Below are positions 26,531-36,204 of a stretch of 64,000 nt of DNA, piece by piece (the stretch's first letter is position 1; every line of letters starts with the position of its first letter). Where the stretch lies: positions 124,001-188,000 of the forward strand of contig NZ_LR734815.1 in NCBI RefSeq assembly GCF_902506655.1. The letters run 5' to 3'. The translations under genes and the position numbers were made by a program. Origin of the DNA: Marinoscillum sp. 108. Its GTDB lineage: Bacteria > Bacteroidota > Bacteroidia > Cytophagales > Cyclobacteriaceae. The notes beneath the pieces are model-generated. The model ran no database searches. It was not told the DNA's origin and was given only the letters and a program-made list of their open reading frames with translations.

Positions 26531-26611
26531 ATACGCAGGGGGTCTTTTACCTAACGGAACTGAATCAAACAGGGTATATTAAGTATAAAAATTACCCAAT
26601 ATGGCTCTCTG

Positions 26612-28405
26612 TTATCGGATGATGATTTTAGCAGTGGTGCTGGCTGATCCGCTGAAACTTTTCAAGAGGTATGTCCCTGGCTTGTAGTGTTGCGTATCTA
26701 TTCTGTTGCCTGAAATAAATGAACCTCTGGCCATCAGCCCACCGGATAAAGCGTATATTTCCCACGACATATCGGCCGTTACACCCTCTATCTGAAGTTC
26801 ATCCCCTTGCCAGGCCGGATTTGGAAATGCCTGGATCCTATTCACCTGTGCACTTTGTCCCAGATCAATTACGCGGAGCCATTCAAAAGTTCCATCATAG
26901 TCCGTTTGCGAAAGGCGATAATAGACGGAAGTGGAGGAGGAAACAAAACCCAGGTAATCTATGAATGAATAATGTTGAATTACTTTGGAGGTACCATTTC
27001 CTGAAACCTGAGCGATGGGTTGAAAAGTACGCCCGTCTGTAGAGCGCTCCAAAGTGAAGTAATCATTGTCTTTTTCCGTGGCAGTACTCCAACTCAGAAG
27101 CACCTGATCGTCCTCCTGCAGGGCGTCAAAAGTGATCAATGACACGGGCAATGCTGCGCAACCAGATCCACAGCAACCATCTGCACACTCCGAATCTCCT
27201 GAGGATGCCGAAACCCCGCTATGAGGATCGGACATAGTGCCTCCATAGGAGAATGTGCCGTCAGGAACCGTGATAGAAGCTGGTGTAGACTCGTTGCCAT
27301 TTGTAACATTTCCGGCTACAGCAAACGACCCTCCTCCGTCTATATCAATCGAACTCCCAGCGGAGTTATTCAAGTTGCCGCCAATCGAGACAGAACCACC
27401 ATCCACATCTACATAACCCTGGTCTGCAGGATCACCATTGGGTTGTAACCCGTTGTTAAAGTCACCCGTCACGGTGAGCGTTCCGTTATTTCTTACCGTC
27501 AGCTGTGCGTGAAAGTCATTGTTCATATCTCCGTTGATGTACACATCGCTGGCATCGATGATCAGACTAGACTGATCCTCCGTATTCATGTTACCATTTG
27601 AGAGGGTGATATCACTCCCATTTTGGGCCAAAATAGTAGCCTGGAAGTCATTCATAAAGTTTCCTGATGTGAGCGTGATCGTAGAATTATCCAGGATCAT
27701 ATCGGCACCATTGTCATTTAAGAAATTACCTCCGACTACAAGAGATGAGCCATTGGTAATGTTGGAGCCAGATTGCTCCCCAATCGTGAAGTTAGTGCCT
27801 GAGTTGATGGAAGAGTTGTTCACGGTGAGTGTGCGTCCGCTGCCACCGGTAAAACTGAAGGAAGTCCCTGCATCGATGGACGATCCATTTGTCAGTGACA
27901 ACTGTGTGCCTCCTCCGGAAGTGGCAAAAGTAGTTCCGGTGGAAATATCAGAGTTATTGAGTGTGATGGTACCCTGCTGGAACCCCTCTGAAAATGATGT
28001 GCCAATATCCAAAACGGCATTGGTCATGGTGAGCCCACCGTGATAACCACCGGTATAGCCGTTAGTCACATTCAGTGTAGTACCACTTAGGTTCAGGGTA
28101 TAATTATCTCCGATGGTGGCTGTGCCTACCTCTACAGTCCCGCCAGAAATGGTTCGGGTAGTGGCCGAACCAACATAGCTATTATTGAGTGTACCTGTCA
28201 CCGTGAGTTTAGCTCCTGCACCCAATGTTAGATTGGCATTCAGTGTAAGGTTTCCGGTAATGGTATAGTTGGCTCCTGCAGCAATGTTACAATTGCTATT
28301 GATGGTTACATCACCTGTCACATTTCCCGTTGGGCATTGCGCATAGGAAGTCAGACATAATGTTATAAAAAATAAGGCGCATAACGCCCTCACATTCAAG
28401 GTCAT
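26612..28405 (-). CDS. Exported beta-repeat protein with T9SS sorting domain (paralogue 2)
   Basis: The 597-aa product has the same plan as its neighbour: signal peptide ending near TSYAQC, then CPTGNV, a long Gly/Thr/Asn-rich beta-helix-like repeat region (about 40-400), a Cys cluster at 407, 411, 412 and 416, the LPVSLITFDAL linker, and a T9SS type A tail from about residue 525 (AFPNPAW) to KIIIR. Shared order and wording point to tandem duplication followed by divergence. Each gene has its own upstream gap of about 160-200 bp, so expression may be independent. Confidence 0.85.
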   Translation of the reverse strand: MTLNVRALCALFFITLCLTSYAQCPTGNVTGDVTINSNCNIAAGANYTITGNLTLNANLTLGAGAKLTVTGTLNNSYVGSATTRTISGGTVEVGTATIGDNYTLNLSGTTLNVTNGYTGGYHGGLTMTNAVLDIGTSFSEGFQQGTITLNNSDISTGTTFATSGGGTQLSLTNGSSIDAGTSFSFTGGSGRTLTVNNSSINSGTNFTIGEQSGSNITNGSSLVVGGNFLNDNGADMILDNSTITLTSGNFMNDFQATILAQNGSDITLSNGNMNTEDQSSLIIDASDVYINGDMNNDFHAQLTVRNNGTLTVTGDFNNGLQPNGDPADQGYVDVDGGSVSIGGNLNNSAGSSIDIDGGGSFAVAGNVTNGNESTPASITVPDGTFSYGGTMSDPHSGVSASSGDSECADGCCGSGCAALPVSLITFDALQEDDQVLLSWSTATEKDNDYFTLERSTDGRTFQPIAQVSGNGTSKVIQHYSFIDYLGFVSSSTSVYYRLSQTDYDGTFEWLRVIDLGQSAQVNRIQAFPNPAWQGDELQIEGVTADMSWEIYALSGGLMARGSFISGNRIDTQHYKPGTYLLKSFSGSASTTAKIIIR

Positions 28406-28567
28406 GGGTTGGACTAATTACTATGGACTAATCCCGTAAAAGTACCTCACTTGACCATAAAAGACTCATTTTTATCGCTAAATGGTACTCATTTGTCGAC
28501 ACACACCCGAGATACTCCCATAACCGTTAAAGTTGGAACACTTACCCCTCATCAACACGACATTATT

Positions 28568-31180
28568 CTACTCTTCCTTTAAAGAATCCAATGGGTTATT
28601 AGCTGCCATCCTGTAGGTCTGTAGGGCTACAGTGACCAGCGAAATCAGGGCCAGTAATGCCAAAGGGATCACGAAAATCATACTACTCAAATCGATGCGT
28701 TCCTCATAATTATCAAGCCAATCATGCCCCAGGTAGAACGCAACCGGCACAGCAATAAATGTACTGGCGATGATAAGGCGTCCGAAGTAGGCTATTATCC
28801 TCACAAAGATTTGACCCACTCTGGCTCCAAGGACCTTTCTGATCGCTATTTCCTTGCGCTTGCGCTCCAGCACAAATGCCGATAGCGTAAACAATCCAAT
28901 AGAGGCAATGACAATGGCGAGAACCGAAAATCCGGAAAACAACAAGCCAAACCTTCGCTCTCCATCGTACAGAGCCTGGAATGAATCATCCATAAATCGA
29001 CCATCCAGAGGGTAATTGGGTAAGAAACGATCCCATGTGGCCTCAATGTGTTCCAAAGCGTCTCTTAAATTACCATCTATTTTCACCATCAGATAATCTC
29101 CCCCGAAGATATCAAATACGCCATCATTCATATACCGAAACACTACTGGTGCGTTTCCGCTTTTCGCCGAGCCCAGAGCAAAGTCCTCCACTACGCCGAT
29201 GATTTTGAAATGCCCTTCACTTCTACCCAACATTTTGCCGAGAGGTTCCTCCCACCCCAGGGTTTTCACCAGCGTTTCATTGACAACAATATTCATGGTA
29301 TCGGTACCCAGGTTCGCGCTAAAAAATCTACCACTTTGGAGTTTCAAGCCCCATACCTCCAGAATCTCGCTGGAAACGAAGATATTATTAGGACTCAGTT
29401 GAATTTGGTCTTCATCCACTGAGGTATAGTTCCAATCAGCCATACCCCCCGAAGGGTATCCATTGGCCAGCCCCACCTGACTGATGGTCGCCTGGCTGAG
29501 TAGTTGATTCTTAAAAGCTCCAAAGTCCCCAGCTATCTTACGAGCATCTCTGATGACATAGGTCTGTTCTGTAGCCAGGCCCAGTTTTCTATTGCTCATC
29601 AGCGAAATCTGCTGATATACAATGTAGGTGCCCACCATGAGTAACAACGAGATAGAAAACTGAAAAATTACCAACCCTGAGCGCATCCGGCTACCTCCTC
29701 CCTTCACCGTCTCTCCTTTCAAAGCTGCAATGGGACGAAAAGACGCCAGGTAGAGCGCTGGATAAATCCCGGAAAGCAAACTGGTAGCGATCAAAATGAG
29801 GAAAAACCAAAGGGCATTCTGCAGGTTCACAATGTCCAAGATACCATAGCTTCCCAGACTCACCTGGTTGAAATATGGGAGGCAAACCAACGCCAGCACG
29901 AGCCCGGCCACCATGGCGATGAATGTAATCACAAATGACTCAAGAAGAAACTGCTGAGCAATAAGGCTTTTCACAGAACCCATCACCTTTCTCATACCGA
30001 TCTCCTTAGCCCTGAGAGAAGAGCGCGCAGTGGCCATATTCACATAGTTAATGCAGGCGATAAGCAGGATAAATACCGCCACCCCTCCAAAAGTGAGTAT
30101 GCTCTGATAGTCTGCCCCTGTACCCAGGGAAAGTCGCGGGTGATGCAGGTGAATGTCCTTCATCGGGACAAGCCCAAAGGAATACTGGTGACCTTCGGCG
30201 AAGTAATCTTCAAGGGTAGCGTAGGCATCATAAAACCCCAGAATCTCCGGGCCAATGTATCGCTGGACGAAATCAGGAAACTTACCCTCCAGTTGATCAA
30301 TGTTAGCATTAGGATCAACAAGCAAATAAGAATAAAAATTATTCCCAGTCCACCAACCATTGGTCACCCATGACTCACGTGGCATGGACAAGATAAATTC
30401 ATAGGGAATGGAACTGGTCGCTGGTGGATTTTCTATGACAGCCGTAATTCTATAATCATCCCCATCTACATTAATCTCCTCTCCTACCACTTCTCCATTA
30501 GGGAAAAGTTTATCGGACACTCTTTTTGTAAGCACTACATCCCTGGGGCCACTGAGTACCTGACCGCTCCTGCCCGCCAGGAAGGTAGCAGGAAACAGAT
30601 CGAAAAAAGTAGAATCCGCGTAGATCCCACCTCCTTGCCTGATGTAGCGGCCCTGGAGTGAGATCACACTTTCCAGAGGCCCCGAAATCCTGGTTCCATT
30701 TAGTACTTCAGGATAGTCAGCCTGCATCTGCTTCACCAGCAATGCCGGGGTGTTCCCTCCACGCTCATTTAATGTCACACGGTAGATATTCTCCAACTGT
30801 GGAAGGTGCTTATCGAAAGCAAACTGATACTTGATGTGGATCAGAATGAGGAGACATGCCGCTATGGCCATTGAAAGACCCAAAATATTCAATGTAGTCT
30901 GCACCTTGTTTTTACCCATGCTCCGCATGGTCACTTTGAAATAAGTTTTGAACATACCAAAAGGTGTATTAGGTTGAAAATCTTCTAAATCTTTGATGTA
31001 TCGCCACCTGAAAAAACGAATCACATTCATGTAGGCAGCTAGTCTGGCCTTGGTTGGATGTGTGGCCACCTGTCTATGATAAAGCTCCAGCAGGTCACCC
31101 TCTATCACTTCGGCATACCAGGGCTTGCAGAACCATCTCAGTATTCTGAAGGGCAGTTTCGGTGGATTGGCAGATGTCAT
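28568..31180 (-). CDS. MacB/FtsX-like ABC permease with PadR-linked N-terminal prefix domain
   Basis: The 870-aa product begins with a soluble prefix (about 1-90, LRWFCKPWYAEVIEGDL), a domain typical of Bacteroidota permeases located next to PadR regulators. Then come a transmembrane helix near 100-120, a MacB periplasmic core domain (about 125-300), a FtsX cluster of helices (about 370-490), a second periplasmic core domain and a final FtsX cluster (about 760-865). It lacks an ATPase domain and no ATPase gene is near. It overlaps the PadR gene by 4 bp. The substrate is unknown; drug, lipid or peptide export is the general family role. Confidence 0.85.
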   Translation of the reverse strand: MTSANPPKLPFRILRWFCKPWYAEVIEGDLLELYHRQVATHPTKARLAAYMNVIRFFRWRYIKDLEDFQPNTPFGMFKTYFKVTMRSMGKNKVQTTLNILGLSMAIAACLLILIHIKYQFAFDKHLPQLENIYRVTLNERGGNTPALLVKQMQADYPEVLNGTRISGPLESVISLQGRYIRQGGGIYADSTFFDLFPATFLAGRSGQVLSGPRDVVLTKRVSDKLFPNGEVVGEEINVDGDDYRITAVIENPPATSSIPYEFILSMPRESWVTNGWWTGNNFYSYLLVDPNANIDQLEGKFPDFVQRYIGPEILGFYDAYATLEDYFAEGHQYSFGLVPMKDIHLHHPRLSLGTGADYQSILTFGGVAVFILLIACINYVNMATARSSLRAKEIGMRKVMGSVKSLIAQQFLLESFVITFIAMVAGLVLALVCLPYFNQVSLGSYGILDIVNLQNALWFFLILIATSLLSGIYPALYLASFRPIAALKGETVKGGGSRMRSGLVIFQFSISLLLMVGTYIVYQQISLMSNRKLGLATEQTYVIRDARKIAGDFGAFKNQLLSQATISQVGLANGYPSGGMADWNYTSVDEDQIQLSPNNIFVSSEILEVWGLKLQSGRFFSANLGTDTMNIVVNETLVKTLGWEEPLGKMLGRSEGHFKIIGVVEDFALGSAKSGNAPVVFRYMNDGVFDIFGGDYLMVKIDGNLRDALEHIEATWDRFLPNYPLDGRFMDDSFQALYDGERRFGLLFSGFSVLAIVIASIGLFTLSAFVLERKRKEIAIRKVLGARVGQIFVRIIAYFGRLIIASTFIAVPVAFYLGHDWLDNYEERIDLSSMIFVIPLALLALISLVTVALQTYRMAANNPLDSLKEE

Positions 31181-31524
31181 CGGGTTTCCAGCAAAACTTT
31201 GGGTATTTGATCGTAAAGAGTATTTCTCACCCTTCGATTGATTTCCAATACCTGTACCCCAAGATTAGTCACTTTGAAATATCGCTTACTACGACCCCCT
31301 CGCTCGGCTGTGGCGCCTCCCATGTATGAGCTGAGGTAGCCTTTTTTCTCCAATCTATCGAGGGCAGTGTGTACTCCGCTGATATTCACCTTCCTGCCCG
31401 TCTGCGCTCCAATCTCGTCCATCACTCTGACCCCATAGGCATCTTCATGAAGGATGGCCGTCACCAGCAGCACCAGTTCTTCAAACTCTCCAATCTGTAC
31501 CTTTTCTTCTTTCATATCATTCAT
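31177..31524 (-). CDS. PadR-family transcriptional regulator
   Basis: The 115-aa product is a winged helix of the PadR type: an N-terminal stretch EFEELVLLVTAIL, the recognition-helix region VMDEIGAQTGRKVNISGVHTALDRLEKKGYL in which the core is NISGVHTALDRLEKKGYL, and the wing RSKRYFKVT. PadR proteins repress neighbouring export genes and are often released by a ligand. The direct overlap with the permease makes that gene the likely target, with autoregulation likely as well. Confidence 0.88.
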   Translation of the reverse strand: MNDMKEEKVQIGEFEELVLLVTAILHEDAYGVRVMDEIGAQTGRKVNISGVHTALDRLEKKGYLSSYMGGATAERGGRSKRYFKVTNLGVQVLEINRRVRNTLYDQIPKVLLETR

Positions 31525-31525
31525 G

Positions 31526-31581
31526 ATTGTAAATGAAATACGTCAGCAAATGTAAAAGGTTTCTTTCATAGTTGTAAATGA
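31526..31581 (-). promoter_or_regulatory. Direct repeats and promoter-like box upstream of padR-like gene
   Basis: On the minus strand, TCATTTACAA occurs at 31572-31581 and again at 31527-31536, next to the start codon at 31524. Between them is TACATTTG (31547-31554), which fits the Bacteroidota -7 box TAnnTTTG; I see no clear -33 TTG at the usual distance. Repeats flanking a promoter would fit autoregulation by the PadR protein. Confidence 0.35.
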
Positions 31582-31593
31582 TATGATCAAAAC

Positions 31594-31622
31594 AAAAAAA
31601 ACCGACTCATTGTATGAGCCGG
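31594..31622 (-). terminator. Terminator of the outer-membrane receptor gene
   Basis: CCGACTCAT (31602-31610) and ATGAGCCGG (31614-31622) form a 9-bp stem with one mismatch and a 3-base loop. On the minus strand the stem is followed by eight T (31594-31601). It lies 41 bp after the receptor stop codon. Confidence 0.75.
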
Positions 31623-31662
31623 CTTCTACCAATCAACCTAACTAACTATATTTTTCTGGGGA

Positions 31663-34107
31663 TCAAAAACCTCCATCACCTTCAAACTCGTCCCGGCCTG
31701 CACCGCGCTCAGGTCTTTGCTTCTTCTGATTAAGGCGATAAGTAGCGGTGAGCACAAAAGTGGGGCCCTTCCGCCACTGCCAGGTGGACTCCTCGTAGAA
31801 AGTGGGTATATCCGTGATCGACCTCCACTTTCGTGAATTGAAGAGGTCTCTCGCACTGAGGGAAATGGTCCCGTTATTTTTCCAGATATCTCTGGTCAGC
31901 CCCACATCGACCACCGTCACGGAGAGCCTTCTCCCCTGCGACTGATTCTGCGGCGCCTGATAGTTCACATTCACCTGAGCATCAAAAAGCTTAGGTATCT
32001 TGAAGTTGTTGCTTACCCTTGTACTGAAGGTGGTAGTGCGTGCTCCCAGATTGATGGTGTCTCCCACCGTACCGGTAATCTGCTGATGATAAAAGTTGAA
32101 ATTACCACTCACACGATACCAACTGGTAAACTCATGGGCCGCATTGATTTCCATCCCTAGTGCATCACTTTCGCCAATATTGTATGGAATCTGCACCCGT
32201 TCTCCACTCTCGTTTGGAGCAAGGCTCACTCTACGAATCAGCTGAGTAGTATGTCGGTAATACACCCCGTAGTAAATAGATGAAGCCTTCAGGTTCTGAA
32301 GAAATCCGGTTTCGTATGAATCAGTAAATTCGGGCTGAAGCTCAGGGTTTCCTATGCGGAAATTACGATTGTCCGTAAAGGAGCTAAACGGATTCAACTC
32401 TCTGAACCTGGGCCTGTTGATCCTACGGCTGTAGCTCAACTGCAATTGGTTTTCACCTTTGAGCTTATAGGTAAAAAAAGCACTTGGGAAAAGGTTGGTA
32501 TACTGCCAGTTTCGCTGCTTGCCTGTTTCCTGAAACACCGTATTGATGCTGGTGGTCTCACTTCTAAGCCCCAACTGCCAGGATATTTTATCCAATTCGT
32601 TGCTCACGATACCATAAAAAGCATGTACATCCTCATTGTAGGCAAAGTCCGTGCTGAAGGTATCCAGGGGAACATACGCCTCGGAGGGGTCATTCTTCTC
32701 TTGTACGTTATAGATATTTTTCACTTCTCTGAAAGTACTCCGGAATCCAGCTTCTACCTTGCCCTTCTGACCAAATGGCTGGATATAATCCGACTGAAGC
32801 ATCAAACGCTTCTCGCCCTCATCGTTGCGCACTTTTTGAAAAAGTTCGGGGACACTTTCGGCCATGGTAGCTCCCTGATACTGTACAATGTCGGACTTCT
32901 CCAGTTCATTGTTATTTTGATACTGAAAGTCTGCCGTGAGTTTTTGGCCCTGACGCTGAAAGGTGCGGGTATAGTTGACTGCATACTCAAGGTTCTCATC
33001 ACCCTCCGTTTCGGTGTCTTCCCGGCGTGTATAGTCTATGAGTTGTTCGTTGCCATCATAATCTTTGTACTCAAGTTCCGAATCATTGAGTTCATCAGAG
33101 TAGCGATAGAGAAAAGAGGTGGTAATCGTACTGTAATCGTTGAGGTAAAAATCCGCTCCGAACCTCACGTTATTGGATATCCCACCCCGGATGTGCTGAC
33201 GACTCAGGTCAGTCGTATAGGAAGTATCTGGCAGCATATACTGCTGACTGGCACCTCCCAAGCCTGGCGCTTTGTTGTAGTTTACTCCATAGTTCAGAAA
33301 CAGATTGACCCATTTTTTTCTAAAATTAACATTGGCGGAGGCTCCATGATTGTGTGGATAGCCGGTATTCACCTGAAAACTTCCATTGAGACCGTTTCCT
33401 TTGTCCTTTTTCAAAATGATATTGATGATACCCGCCATCCCCTCGGCATCATACCGGGCAGAAGGATTGGTGATGATCTCCACGCGCTCGATCATATTGC
33501 CCTGAAGCTGACGCAAAGCATCTGTACTGGACAACCCCACGAGTCCTGAGGGTTTGCCGTCTATGAGTACCTTCACACTGGAGCTCCCACGGAGCTCCAC
33601 GTTGCCCTCCACATCCACAGTGACAGACGGCAAATTTCCCAAAATATCAGAGGCGGATCCTCCTAACGAACTCAGGTCTTTACCCACGTTATACACTTTC
33701 TTATCGAGGCTGAGCTGCATCTGAGTGCGCTCTCCTGAAACCACCACTTCATCCAGTTCACTCACCGATGGCTTCATGCTGATGGTTCCCAGGTCGGGAT
33801 TGCGGTTGCCTTGTCCCACAATGACCGAAATCTCTTTCGTTTCGAAGGTAACAAACTGAATTTTCACCACATACTCACCAGGCTCCACTGCCAGGCTAAA
33901 CCGACCTTCGGCATCTGTAATACTCCCAGTGATCAGGCTCTTGTCGTCCGCACGCACCACACTCACCGTGGCAAACTCTAAAGGCTGGCCTGTACCTGCA
34001 TCAATCACCTGTCCTCTGATAGAAGGTGCCTCCTCGATAGGTGATGCCCCATGAAGGGTGATGCCAAAAAGAAAAATGAATAAAAAAGTGTAAGTGTTTC
34101 GTATCAT
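31663..34107 (-). CDS. TonB-dependent receptor-like outer-membrane beta-barrel protein
   Basis: The 814-aa product has a signal peptide (to about HGAS), a carboxypeptidase-regulatory-like domain at 28-115 (IRGQVIDAGTGQPLEFATV), a plug domain at about 125-240 (SVKVLIDGKPSGLVGLSS and RVEIITNPSARYDAEGMAG) and a C-terminal barrel of the OMP_b-brl_3 type. No SusD partner follows, so it is of the single-gene type rather than a classic SusCD pair. It is followed upstream by a two-component system on the same strand (89 bp), which may regulate it. The ligand is unknown. Confidence 0.88.
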   Translation of the reverse strand: MIRNTYTFLFIFLFGITLHGASPIEEAPSIRGQVIDAGTGQPLEFATVSVVRADDKSLITGSITDAEGRFSLAVEPGEYVVKIQFVTFETKEISVIVGQGNRNPDLGTISMKPSVSELDEVVVSGERTQMQLSLDKKVYNVGKDLSSLGGSASDILGNLPSVTVDVEGNVELRGSSSVKVLIDGKPSGLVGLSSTDALRQLQGNMIERVEIITNPSARYDAEGMAGIINIILKKDKGNGLNGSFQVNTGYPHNHGASANVNFRKKWVNLFLNYGVNYNKAPGLGGASQQYMLPDTSYTTDLSRQHIRGGISNNVRFGADFYLNDYSTITTSFLYRYSDELNDSELEYKDYDGNEQLIDYTRREDTETEGDENLEYAVNYTRTFQRQGQKLTADFQYQNNNELEKSDIVQYQGATMAESVPELFQKVRNDEGEKRLMLQSDYIQPFGQKGKVEAGFRSTFREVKNIYNVQEKNDPSEAYVPLDTFSTDFAYNEDVHAFYGIVSNELDKISWQLGLRSETTSINTVFQETGKQRNWQYTNLFPSAFFTYKLKGENQLQLSYSRRINRPRFRELNPFSSFTDNRNFRIGNPELQPEFTDSYETGFLQNLKASSIYYGVYYRHTTQLIRRVSLAPNESGERVQIPYNIGESDALGMEINAAHEFTSWYRVSGNFNFYHQQITGTVGDTINLGARTTTFSTRVSNNFKIPKLFDAQVNVNYQAPQNQSQGRRLSVTVVDVGLTRDIWKNNGTISLSARDLFNSRKWRSITDIPTFYEESTWQWRKGPTFVLTATYRLNQKKQRPERGAGRDEFEGDGGF

Positions 34108-34196
34108 AAGTCTATTAGAGAATGCAAAACTACCTGCACACTCTGATTGAAATTTGTTTGAATTCTGAAGGAAATCTGATTTTTGTGTAGCTACAT

Positions 34197-35462
34197 CTAA
34201 TTTCTACTTTCCCAACGTACCGAGAGGTGATGTTGTTCGGCAGAAGTTTGATAAATAACAGAGAATTGATGTTCTGAACAGATCTGCTGAACAATAGATA
34301 GCCCCAGCCCGGAGGAATCAGGATTTTCTGACCCCTTTTTGAATCGCATGAAATAATCCTGCGCATTGCCCTGGAGAGGTTCGCCCGTGTTGGTGATGTC
34401 CAGACCGGTGGAGGTAAGCTCGATACGGAGGCTGCCGCCGGTACGATTATGTCTTACAGCATTGTTCAGCAGATTCGTCATCAGAATACCCAGTAGCGTA
34501 GCATTGCCAGAGACCTCCACATCAGGCTCCACATCTATGGTGAGCGTAATCTGTTTCAGCTCTATTAGCTCTTTGAAATCAAATAGCAACTCCGACAAAA
34601 GCTTAGAAACATTGACAGGTGCAAAATCCGAAAATTCCTTATTTTCGATCTTAGTGAGGAGTGAGAGTGAATTGCTCATCTTACTCAGTCGCTTCAGCGC
34701 ATTCTGTGCTGAGGAGATGAGCTCCATCTGATCTTCGCGGAGCTCGGATGACTCCATGAGCAACTCCAGCTTGCCTTGAACTATAGAAATGGGTGTCTGT
34801 ATTTCATGTGAAGCATTTTCCGAAAACTCCTTCAGCGAGCGATAATCCCTTTGAGCTTTTTGCATCATTTCGTCAATGAACTGGTTGAGTTTTTTAAACT
34901 CCGCTGTGGACGAAATGGGAAGTTTTGGTGTATTGGTCTGCTTGATAGAGAAATCCCGGATAGCAGCCAGTGTAAACTGAAAGGGCCTGAATACATAGTA
35001 GGAAGCAATGAGACTAAGAACGAGCGAAACCAGCAGCAACATCAGGTAGGTTTTCACCATTGATTCACGTACGGCATCCTCGATATCGTCTTCTTCTATG
35101 ATGAGATCATAGAGCATAATTTTATAGGCCCTCCCATTGACCTGTCGAATGACATCCAGCTTCAGATGCGGCTCTATCCTATTGAGGGTTGAGTGTGTGA
35201 CGAGGGTATCGGTAAATACAATTTCGCTATCGCTCACCAATTCATCGAGCGGTGTGATGACCATCTTATCCCGTGAAATTTCGTGGGTTGGATTTCTGTG
35301 TTCCAGAAACCCTACGACTGACTGGAGTCTTTCTTTGAGAAAAAGCCGCTCCTCTATGTCAATCTCACGGCTTATAGCATTGTAGCTAAATACCGCTCCA
35401 ATGAGGAATACAATAGAGGAGATGAGGACAAAATACAGGGTGATTTTAACAACGAGTTTCAT
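34197..35462 (-). CDS. Membrane sensor histidine kinase
   Basis: The 421-aa product has a first membrane helix at about 5-27, a periplasmic part of about 110 residues, and a second helix at about 139-160. A dimerisation domain carries the phospho-accepting His219 in ENASHEIQTPIS, and the ATPase domain carries LLNNAVRHN and GLGLSIVQQIC. It should phosphorylate the response regulator encoded immediately upstream; the ATG overlaps that gene's stop by 4 bp. The signal is unknown. Confidence 0.92.
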   Translation of the reverse strand: MKLVVKITLYFVLISSIVFLIGAVFSYNAISREIDIEERLFLKERLQSVVGFLEHRNPTHEISRDKMVITPLDELVSDSEIVFTDTLVTHSTLNRIEPHLKLDVIRQVNGRAYKIMLYDLIIEEDDIEDAVRESMVKTYLMLLLVSLVLSLIASYYVFRPFQFTLAAIRDFSIKQTNTPKLPISSTAEFKKLNQFIDEMMQKAQRDYRSLKEFSENASHEIQTPISIVQGKLELLMESSELREDQMELISSAQNALKRLSKMSNSLSLLTKIENKEFSDFAPVNVSKLLSELLFDFKELIELKQITLTIDVEPDVEVSGNATLLGILMTNLLNNAVRHNRTGGSLRIELTSTGLDITNTGEPLQGNAQDYFMRFKKGSENPDSSGLGLSIVQQICSEHQFSVIYQTSAEQHHLSVRWESRN

Positions 35463-36136
35463 CCTTTTTTGAATTTATAACCCACGCCGTAGACGGTATG
35501 AATGTAATCGGTACCTCCTGCTTCAGCGACTTTCTTACGTAGATTTTTGATGTGCTGATATACAAAGTCGAAAGAATCGGCGGTGTCCATATAGTCCCCC
35601 CAAAGGTGCTCTGCGATGGACTGCTTGGTGAGCACACGATTTTGATTGAGCAGGAGATACTGGATCAGTTCAAACTCTTTACGGGTGAGGTCAAGCACCT
35701 GTCCTCCCACCACTACCTCAAAGGTCTGAGTGTTAAGTTCCATGTCTTCAAACTGGATTTTGTCATCCCCCTGCTGGTTTTTTCTTCGAAAAATCGCCCT
35801 CAGGCGGGCGTTGAGTTCAGCCAGATGGAAGGGCTTGGCCAGGTAGTCATCTGCTCCCAGATCGAGGCCCTTAATTTTGTCATCAAGGGCATTTTTAGCG
35901 GAAATAATCAGCACGCAGATCTGAGGCCAGTTTTCCTTGATGGTTCGAAGCAGGTCCAGACCATTGCCATCAGGCAGCATGAGGTCTAGTGCCACCAGAT
36001 CATACTGATAGGCATAAAGTTTCTCCACGGCCTGCTGGTAGCTGCCTGCCACTTCACACACATAGCCCTCCCCGTGGAGATAGGTGCGAATATTGGCGCT
36101 AAGTTGATCATGATCCTCTATGACAAGTAGTTTCAT
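35459..36136 (-). CDS. OmpR-family response regulator
   Basis: The receiver domain (phospho-acceptor Asp in VALDLMLPDG, about residue 51 from the chosen start; Lys in YLAKPFHLAELNAR) is followed by an OmpR/PhoB winged helix (about 125-225, with LDLTRKEFELIQYLL and VYGVGYKFKK). An upstream in-frame ATG at 36145 adds three residues; I chose the one at 36136 because MKLLVIEDHD is the standard N-terminus. It forms a pair with the histidine kinase, and possible targets are the adjacent receptor gene or its own operon. Confidence 0.92.
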   Translation of the reverse strand: MKLLVIEDHDQLSANIRTYLHGEGYVCEVAGSYQQAVEKLYAYQYDLVALDLMLPDGNGLDLLRTIKENWPQICVLIISAKNALDDKIKGLDLGADDYLAKPFHLAELNARLRAIFRRKNQQGDDKIQFEDMELNTQTFEVVVGGQVLDLTRKEFELIQYLLLNQNRVLTKQSIAEHLWGDYMDTADSFDFVYQHIKNLRKKVAEAGGTDYIHTVYGVGYKFKKG

Positions 36137-36204
36137 TGGGATCAAAAATACGGGCTATTTCTGAAGGAATTTTGAAATGAGAAGTGGTGCTCAGTATTGG
36201 GCAC

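Noticed and set aside
32446-33549. 367-codon plus-strand frame
   Set aside because: It is the antisense of the outer-membrane receptor gene; the length comes from codon bias on the opposite strand.
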